Source: a bacterium
Lineage (GTDB): Bacteria > Planctomycetota > J058 > JAJDCP01
Length of the DNA stretch: 28,111 bases
Direction of reading: 5' to 3'
Assembly: GCA_030428695.1 (NCBI GenBank)
Contig: JAUIEM010000081.1
Coordinates: 1 to 28,111, forward strand
Shown here in pieces: positions 23,368 to 28,111 of the stretch (its first letter is position 1; each line of letters opens with the position of its first letter). The notes beneath the pieces were generated by a model. It had not been told where the DNA came from. It worked only from the letters and a program-made list of their open reading frames with translations, and ran no database searches. The position numbers and the translations under genes were made by a program.

Positions 23368-24420
23368 TCAGCCGCCGTAGCCGACGCGCTGCTCGTCCTG
23401 CATGCGCAGGCCGTTGATCAACAGCGCGGTCGGATCGAAGGGATGCCGACCGGCGGTCTCGACCGCGCAGGGCGAGAAGGTGAAGGAGCCTTCCTTCCAG
23501 TTCAGGAAGTCGTAGAAGTTCTCCGAGGCGTCGTCGGTGAAGGTTCCTTCGATGCCGTAGATCAGGCCGGACTGGAACTCGAGCTCGAGGGAGTGCCGGA
23601 CCCCCTTGACCGTCAGCTTCCCGCCCTTGTCCGCCGCGTCGATGGCCTGGATCAGCTCGGCGGGCGACATGTGGGCGAGGGTGCCGGAGAAGCCGCTCGC
23701 GAGCTTCTCGACCATCGCCGAGTTCGTGCGCTTGAGGCGCTCGGCGAGCAGCTTGCTGAAGTAGTTGGCCAGGGCCGGGTAGGAGCTGGTCAGGCGGAAG
23801 ACGTCGGCCTTGGCGACCTTGTACACCACCGTCTCCTCGGCCGCCTTGATCGTCGCCGACGTCGGCTGGTCGGTCAGGATGGACATCTCGCCGAAGCAGT
23901 CCCCCGGGCCGATCTCGGCGATGTGGGTCTCGCCGTTGCCCTGGTAGACCAGGCACAGGCCCTCCTGCACCGCGTAGAGCCCGTCGCCCTGCTCGCCTTC
24001 CTTGAGGATGATGTCACCCTCGGCGTAGGTGATCTCCTCGGTCATCTCGGCCAGCGTCAGCAGGCCGACGTTCGGGATGCGCTCGAACAGCGAGATCTTC
24101 TTCAGCCGCGCGGTGGTGTTGCGGATGCGCTGGGACTCTTCCTTGTTCTGCTCAGCCGGCTGCGAAGACACCGTGAAGCCGACCCAGGCCCCCTGCAGCT
24201 CACAGCCGTGACAGACCTTGAACTCCATGTGGTCGCCGTGGGCGCCGAGGCCGCGGAACTTCTTGTACAGGTAGGGCAGGAACTCCGAGAGCGTCAGGGC
24301 GCAGATCTCGTCGGAGAGGGCCTTGTCGATGCGCGGGAAGGACATCACCATCTTGTCCCCCTCGTTGTAGAGAGGGCAGTCGTGGACCCGCTTGGCGGTC
24401 AGCGTCACCTTGTAGAGCAT
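23368..24420 (-). CDS. Cyclic-nucleotide-binding-like / DUF4388 protein with Cys-rich N-terminus
   Basis: This is a 350-residue cytosolic signalling protein with three parts. Residues 1-85 (LTAKRVHDCPLYNEGDKMVM ... FKVCHGCELQG) resemble the small TIGR04076 family; Cys15, Cys40, Cys70 and Cys73 could bind a metal. Residues 107-232 are a CNB fold (KISLFERIPN, EGDIILKEGEQGDGLYAVQE, phosphate cassette FGEMSILTDQPTSAT). The Arg that binds the cyclic phosphate is Thr in the cassette, so cAMP/cGMP binding is doubtful. Residues 240-345 look like DUF4388/PATAN (FSGTLAHMSPAELIQAI, LELEFQSGLIYGIEG, NWKEGSFTF). There is no DNA-binding helix-turn-helix. ATG 24420 is preferred over TTG 24456, which lies just upstream of a TATAAC box. 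Confidence 0.8.
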   Translation of the reverse strand: MLYKVTLTAKRVHDCPLYNEGDKMVMSFPRIDKALSDEICALTLSEFLPYLYKKFRGLGAHGDHMEFKVCHGCELQGAWVGFTVSSQPAEQNKEESQRIRNTTARLKKISLFERIPNVGLLTLAEMTEEITYAEGDIILKEGEQGDGLYAVQEGLCLVYQGNGETHIAEIGPGDCFGEMSILTDQPTSATIKAAEETVVYKVAKADVFRLTSSYPALANYFSKLLAERLKRTNSAMVEKLASGFSGTLAHMSPAELIQAIDAADKGGKLTVKGVRHSLELEFQSGLIYGIEGTFTDDASENFYDFLNWKEGSFTFSPCAVETAGRHPFDPTALLINGLRMQDEQRVGYGG

Positions 24421-24444
24421 CTGGTTCCCCGCTCCGTTGTTCCC

Positions 24445-24450
24445 GTTATA
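24445..24450 (-). promoter_or_regulatory. -10 box TATAAC of the CNB/DUF4388 gene
   Basis: TATAAC on the minus strand matches the -10 consensus in five of six positions and lies 24 bp before ATG 24420. It would give a short leader of about 20 nt. The -35 region (TCGCAA, 17 bp upstream) is weak. It supports the ATG start over the upstream in-frame TTG. Confidence 0.45.
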
Positions 24451-24456
24451 GCGCAA

Positions 24457-24670
24457 AGGATGCGCGATTGCGACTGTGCTCCCCGGCGCCGGACCGGGGA
24501 GCCGGCTCCGCGCCGGAGCGACGCGAGGCCGGACAGGCGGCGTGCTCCCGTCTTCCCATCATCGTCCCCCTCCGGCCGGGACTTCAGCCGGGCCTCGGGC
24601 GCCCGCCCCCAGCGACCCGCCCCGCGATCGGCGGCGGGCCATCTTCCTGAGGCCGGAGCGACCATAGCCC
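24457..24670. other. Non-coding gap with dispersed repeat (copy 2)
   Basis: This divergent gap between the CNB gene and yajC holds no gene I can support. It contains the exact 17-bp repeat CTCCGCGCCGGAGCGAC at 24506-24522, also found at 9836-9852, and a related CCGGAGCGACC at 24653-24663. The stretch between these two sites is very GC-rich and may be a small dispersed intergenic element of about 150 bp. Its right part leads into the yajC promoter. Confidence 0.5.
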
Positions 24671-24698
24671 TTGCGTTTCGGATGGACTTCGATAGAAT
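24671..24698 (+). promoter_or_regulatory. Promoter of yajC-secDF
   Basis: TTGCGT (24671-24676) and TAGAAT (24693-24698) are 16 bp apart. The -10 matches five of six consensus bases. The leader to the TTG start of yajC is about 48 nt and contains GGGAGG. Confidence 0.6.
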
Positions 24699-24752
24699 CG
24701 TCCGCTCGAATTTGACGGCACGCCGTCCCTTCCCCCCACCCGGGAGGCCCGC

Positions 24753-25082
24753 TTGAACGCGCTCACGTCCCTGTTGCCCGCCCAGGACGGCACGGGTTTC
24801 GACCCGACCAACCTGCTGTTCATCGGCATCGTCATCGCCGTGGTCTATTTCTTGATGTGGCGCCCGGAGCAGAAGCGCCGGGCCGAGCAGAAGTCGATGC
24901 TCGACAGCCTCAAGAAGAACGACAAAGTGATGACCGCCGGCGGCATACGGGGCATCGTCGACAAGGTCAAGGAAGACGAAGTCTCGATCAAAGTCGACGA
25001 GAACAAGGGCGTCTGCCTGCGCATCGCCAAGAGCTCGATCGCCCAGGTGTTCCGCGACTCTCCCGACAAAGACTCCGAGTAG
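24753..25082 (+). CDS. yajC: Preprotein translocase subunit YajC
   Basis: This 109-residue single-pass membrane protein is the accessory partner of SecDF in Sec-dependent export. After a short N-terminus, one membrane helix (NLLFIGIVIAVVYFLMW) is followed by the family signature RPEQKRRAEQKSMLDSLKKN, then DKVMTAGGIRGIVDKVKEDE and IAKSSIAQVF. The start is TTG 24753, seven nt after GGGAGG; no ATG lies near it in frame. The secDF gene begins 18 bp after its stop, the usual yajC-secD-secF order. Confidence 0.95.
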   Translation: MNALTSLLPAQDGTGFDPTNLLFIGIVIAVVYFLMWRPEQKRRAEQKSMLDSLKKNDKVMTAGGIRGIVDKVKEDEVSIKVDENKGVCLRIAKSSIAQVFRDSPDKDSE

Positions 25083-25100
25083 CACTGCAGAGGACCGTTG

Positions 25101-27932
25101 ATGTACCGCGACTACAAGTGGAAGTTCGCCCTGATCGGGGTGCTGTGCCTGTTCGCCCTGTGGGCGTCCGCCGTCAAGACCCCCGACCTGGGGTTGGACC
25201 TCAAGGGAGGCACCCGGCTGGTCTTCAGCATTCCGGGGGCCACCGGACCGGTCATCGAGGACGTGATCGAGGGCCTGCAGCGCCGCATCGACATCCAGGG
25301 CAACAAGGAAGTCAAGATCTACCCCTCGGGGGAGACGCGCATCGTCGTCCAGATCCCGACGGTCAGCCCGGCGGAAGAGAAGCGCATCCGCAACATCCTC
25401 TCGACCTCGGGCAAGCTGCAGTTCAAGATCCTGATCGACTCCGCGCAGATGCTGGCGGAAGAGCGCGAGATCGAGCGGCTGCTGCTCGCGAAGCAGAACG
25501 GGACCTACGTCGAGGACGAGGAGATCTACGACCTCGCCTACAACCCGAACGCCGACGAAGCCCTGCGCGAGATCGAGCGCGCGACCGGTGAGCCCCAGCC
25601 GGGGCGGCGTCTGGTCAGCGGCGCCGGCGGGGAATACGACAAGTACATGTGGTTGCTCCTGCTCAACGGGCAGGAAGAAGAGCGCGTCAACGGCACCCAC
25701 CTCGACCGCGCGCGGCCGTCGGTCAGTCTCGAAGGCCAGAACATCGTCTCCTTCACGACGACCAACGAAGGCAGCCGCCGCATGGGGCTGCTGACACGGG
25801 CCAACGAGGGCAAGCCGATGGCGATCGTCCTCGACGGCGACGCGATCAGCGCCCCCACCATCCAGAGTACGATCACGACCCACGGTCAGATCACCGGTCA
25901 GTTCACGCCCGAAGAGGTGCGCGAGCTGGTCGTCGTGCTCAAGAGCGGCTCGCTGGTCGCCAAGCCGGTGCCGGAGTTCGAGGACAAGGTCGGCGCGCTG
26001 CTCGGCCAGCAGGCCCAGGAGAGCGGCCGCAACGCGATGATCCTCGCGCTGTTGATCGTCATCGTCTTCATGGTCGCCTACTACCGCGGCGCCGGCATCG
26101 TCGCCGACGTCGGCCTGGCGGTGAACCTGCTGCTCCTGTGGGGCGCGATGGTGATCTTCAACTTCACGCTGACGCTGCCGGGCTTCGCGGGGATCCTGCT
26201 GACCGTCGGTATGTCGGTCGACGCGAACATCCTGATCTTCGAGCGTATCCGTGAAGAGCTGCGCCGCGGCCTGTCCCTGCGGCAGGCGATCGAGGCGGGC
26301 TACGACCGCGCGTTCTGGACGATCTTCGATGCGAACATCACGACCCTCTTGACCGGCGCGATCCTGTACGTGATCGGAACCGGCCCGATCAAGGGCTTCG
26401 CCGTGACCCTGTCGCTCGGCATCATCACGTCGATGTTCACGGCGATCGTCGGCACCCGGATGATCTTCGGCTGGCTGGTCGGCACCGAGAAGCTGACCGA
26501 GCTGACCTTCGTCGAGCTGGTGCCGAGCGACGCCAAGTTCGACTTCATGGGCAAGAAGAAGGTCGCGGCGGTCCTGTCGCTGGTGCTGATCCTCGGCGGC
26601 TTCGCCGTCTTCAGCGCCCGCGGCGACGAGAAGCTCGGCATCGACTTCACCGGCGGCACCGAGCTGCGGGTGAACTTCCGCCGCGCGATCGACAAGCAGG
26701 TGCTCGCCGACGAGCTCGCCGCTGTCGAGCACGACGGCGTGCGGCCCTTCGACGGCATCGAGATCCAGAACATCGGCAGCGACACCGCCGGCACCTCCCA
26801 GTTCCTGCTGCGCTCGCGGCTGCCCTCGATCGGTGAGACCGTCGCGCTCAACCTCCTGCAGACCGAGCTCGAGAATGCGTTCCGGAACGACCTCGCGCCG
26901 AACGGCTGGGGCCACCCCGAGACCGGGGAGTTCTTCAAGGTCGAGCGGCGGACGCCCGACTCCGAGGCGGGGTCGGTCATCGTCTACGGCACGCTCGAGA
27001 TCACCGAGACGGTCGACGCGAACGGCAACCCGATCAGCGACAGCCTGCGGGTGGCGATGGTCGAGGCGCGCATCCGCAGCCAGCAGAACCTGACCGCGAC
27101 GGTCGCGCTCGATCCGATCGAGGGGGCGCCGCGCTTCCGGCACGCTGTCATCACGGTGATCGAGGATCAGCTGACCGCGGCGGACGCCGAGCGCATCACC
27201 GCCGAGGTCCAGGAAGCGGTCGACGGCTTCAAGCGCAGCGAGGGCTTCATCGTCTCGTCGGCCTTCCCGCTGGTCAGCAACATCGGCCCGGCCGTCGCGA
27301 ACGTGCTGCGGAACAAGGCGATCCTGGCGATCCTCGCGTCGCTGATCGGAATCATCCTCTACATCACGTTCCGTTTCGAGTTCAGGTTCGCGATCGCCTC
27401 GATCTTCGCGCTGGTCCACGACGTGTTGATCACCCTCGGCTTCATCGCCTTCGGGGACATGGTCGGCCTCGACCTGAAGATCAACCTGCCGATCATCGCG
27501 GCGTTCCTGACGATCATCGGCTACTCGCTGAACGACACGATCGTCGTGTTCGACCGCATCCGCGAGAACTCGCAGAAACGCAAGAAGGGCGAGCCCTTCC
27601 TCGACGTCGTCAACGGCGCGATCAACCAGACCCTCAGCCGCACGCTGCTGACCTCGGTCACGACCTTCCTCGCGGTCGCGATCCTGTGGGCCCTGTCCGG
27701 CGTCGGCGTGATCGAGGGGCTGTCCCTGGCGCTGATGTGCGGCGTCGTGGTCGGAACCTATTCGTCGATCTTCGTCGCGAGTACCGTGCTGACCACCGAC
27801 CGCAAGACGGTACAGACCATCGCGCTCGTCACCTTCGCGGCGCTGATCGCGATCGGCCTGTTCTTCTCGTACACCAACCAGGGCTGGCTGCACGAGCTGA
27901 TGCAGGGCGGCGCGCCGGCGGCCGGCGGGTAG
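25101..27932 (+). CDS. secDF: Fused protein translocase subunit SecDF
   Basis: This 943-residue fusion of SecD and SecF uses the proton gradient to help pull exported proteins through SecYEG. The SecD half (about 1-480) has the first membrane helix, the DLKGGTRLVF motif at 33-42, the P1 periplasmic region, and RND-type membrane segments with SVDANILIFERIREELRRG near 371. The SecF half begins with a membrane helix near 490, then GIDFTGGTELRVNF near 512 and SLNDTIVVFDRIREN near 809. Both halves keep six membrane helices by pattern. ATG 25101 is chosen because GAGGA lies six nt upstream; the in-frame TTG at 25098 is too close. It lies 18 bp after yajC and ends at a strong terminator. Confidence 0.96.
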   Translation: MYRDYKWKFALIGVLCLFALWASAVKTPDLGLDLKGGTRLVFSIPGATGPVIEDVIEGLQRRIDIQGNKEVKIYPSGETRIVVQIPTVSPAEEKRIRNILSTSGKLQFKILIDSAQMLAEEREIERLLLAKQNGTYVEDEEIYDLAYNPNADEALREIERATGEPQPGRRLVSGAGGEYDKYMWLLLLNGQEEERVNGTHLDRARPSVSLEGQNIVSFTTTNEGSRRMGLLTRANEGKPMAIVLDGDAISAPTIQSTITTHGQITGQFTPEEVRELVVVLKSGSLVAKPVPEFEDKVGALLGQQAQESGRNAMILALLIVIVFMVAYYRGAGIVADVGLAVNLLLLWGAMVIFNFTLTLPGFAGILLTVGMSVDANILIFERIREELRRGLSLRQAIEAGYDRAFWTIFDANITTLLTGAILYVIGTGPIKGFAVTLSLGIITSMFTAIVGTRMIFGWLVGTEKLTELTFVELVPSDAKFDFMGKKKVAAVLSLVLILGGFAVFSARGDEKLGIDFTGGTELRVNFRRAIDKQVLADELAAVEHDGVRPFDGIEIQNIGSDTAGTSQFLLRSRLPSIGETVALNLLQTELENAFRNDLAPNGWGHPETGEFFKVERRTPDSEAGSVIVYGTLEITETVDANGNPISDSLRVAMVEARIRSQQNLTATVALDPIEGAPRFRHAVITVIEDQLTAADAERITAEVQEAVDGFKRSEGFIVSSAFPLVSNIGPAVANVLRNKAILAILASLIGIILYITFRFEFRFAIASIFALVHDVLITLGFIAFGDMVGLDLKINLPIIAAFLTIIGYSLNDTIVVFDRIRENSQKRKKGEPFLDVVNGAINQTLSRTLLTSVTTFLAVAILWALSGVGVIEGLSLALMCGVVVGTYSSIFVASTVLTTDRKTVQTIALVTFAALIAIGLFFSYTNQGWLHELMQGGAPAAGG

Positions 27933-27960
27933 TTTTGCAGGCCGGGCGATCGACGCGAGA

Positions 27961-27991
27961 CCCCTCGGACCGGTCCGAGGGGTTTCTCTTT
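27961..27991 (+). terminator. Rho-independent terminator of yajC-secDF
   Basis: A perfect 22-bp palindrome at 27961-27982 (arms CCCCTCGGAC and GTCCGAGGGG) is followed by TTTCTCTTT. It ends the yajC-secDF transcript 28 nt after the secDF stop. Confidence 0.8.
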
Positions 27992-28016
27992 GCCCCGCCC
28001 AGGACCGCGCATCCGC

Positions 28017-28045
28017 TTGCGGTCTGCTGCTGGACCCGCTAGCCT
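28017..28045 (+). promoter_or_regulatory. Candidate promoter for the gene at the right edge
   Basis: TTGCGG (28017-28022) and TAGCCT (28040-28045) are separated by 17 bp, just after the secDF terminator and 40 bp before a GTG start with GGAG. Both hexamers match consensus in three or four positions. Confidence 0.4.
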
Positions 28046-28085
28046 GCGGGAAACTCGCTCCCGTCACCACCACGCCGGAGTTGCA

Positions 28086-28111
28086 GTGCGGATCATGATG
28101 TACGGAGGCGC
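28086..28111 (+). CDS. Start of a new gene (possibly NadD-like nucleotidyltransferase), cut by the edge
   Basis: GTG 28086 follows GGAG by five nt and opens a frame reading MRIMMYGGA to the window end. The MRI-x-x-YGG pattern fits the N-terminus of nicotinate-nucleotide adenylyltransferase (…GGTFDPxHxGH), but only eight whole codons are visible, so the function is a guess. Its placement after a terminator and candidate promoter supports a real gene start. Confidence 0.35.

Noticed and set aside
24405..28073. A 1222-codon minus-strand open frame opposite yajC-secDF.
   Set aside because: It is an antisense shadow rich in Asp, Arg and Gln. The plus strand encodes well-conserved YajC and SecDF.

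Overview
The window is GC-rich DNA from a Gram-negative bacterium. The evidence for an outer membrane is a GspD-type secretin, an AsmA-like protein and several exported proteins. Coding is dense, starts are varied (ATG, GTG, TTG and one apparent CTG), and several genes are large, alanine-rich or coiled-coil. A fused SecDF, a CNB-DUF4388 protein and a phage-tail-like baseplate protein would fit a myxobacterial, planctomycete or similar environmental lineage. The phylum cannot be fixed from this sequence.

Layout. Minus strand, 1-1675: groES-groEL (groEL runs off the left edge) and a small unknown protein. Minus strand, 1731-6082: a baseplate-J-like protein followed 2 bp later by a degenerate receiver / DHp-only histidine-kinase-like protein. 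Minus strand, 6376-9768: enoyl-CoA hydratase, thiolase and an AsmA-like protein, a probable fatty-acid/acyl-CoA operon. Minus strand, 9935-16237: a 2100-residue exported repeat protein with its own promoter and an operator-like palindrome. Minus strand, 16427-20254: a metallophosphatase, rlmN and a membrane-anchored coiled-coil protein, overlapping or nearly so. Plus strand, 20467-20955: a short peroxiredoxin-like gene. Minus strand, 21033-24420: a secretin and a CNB/DUF4388 signalling protein. Plus strand, 24753-27932: yajC-secDF, with a terminator. A new gene starts at the right edge.

The most notable item is the gene at 20467-20955. It carries an in-frame TGA exactly where a peroxiredoxin/thioredoxin-fold protein has the first Cys of its CxxC motif (W-TGA-P-Y-C). 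A perfect 7-bp hairpin with a UGGAA loop starts 11 nt after the TGA, as in bacterial SECIS elements. The gene also has a strong ribosome binding site, its own promoter and a strong terminator. It is best read as a selenoprotein of 162 residues that a standard gene caller would truncate.

Functionally the window mixes housekeeping genes (chaperonin, Sec accessory, RlmN, beta-oxidation enzymes) with cell-envelope and signalling genes of unclear role. The envelope genes are the giant repeat protein, the coiled-coil anchor protein, the secretin and the AsmA-like protein. The signalling genes are the CNB/DUF4388 protein and the DHp-only protein coupled to an orphan baseplate gene.
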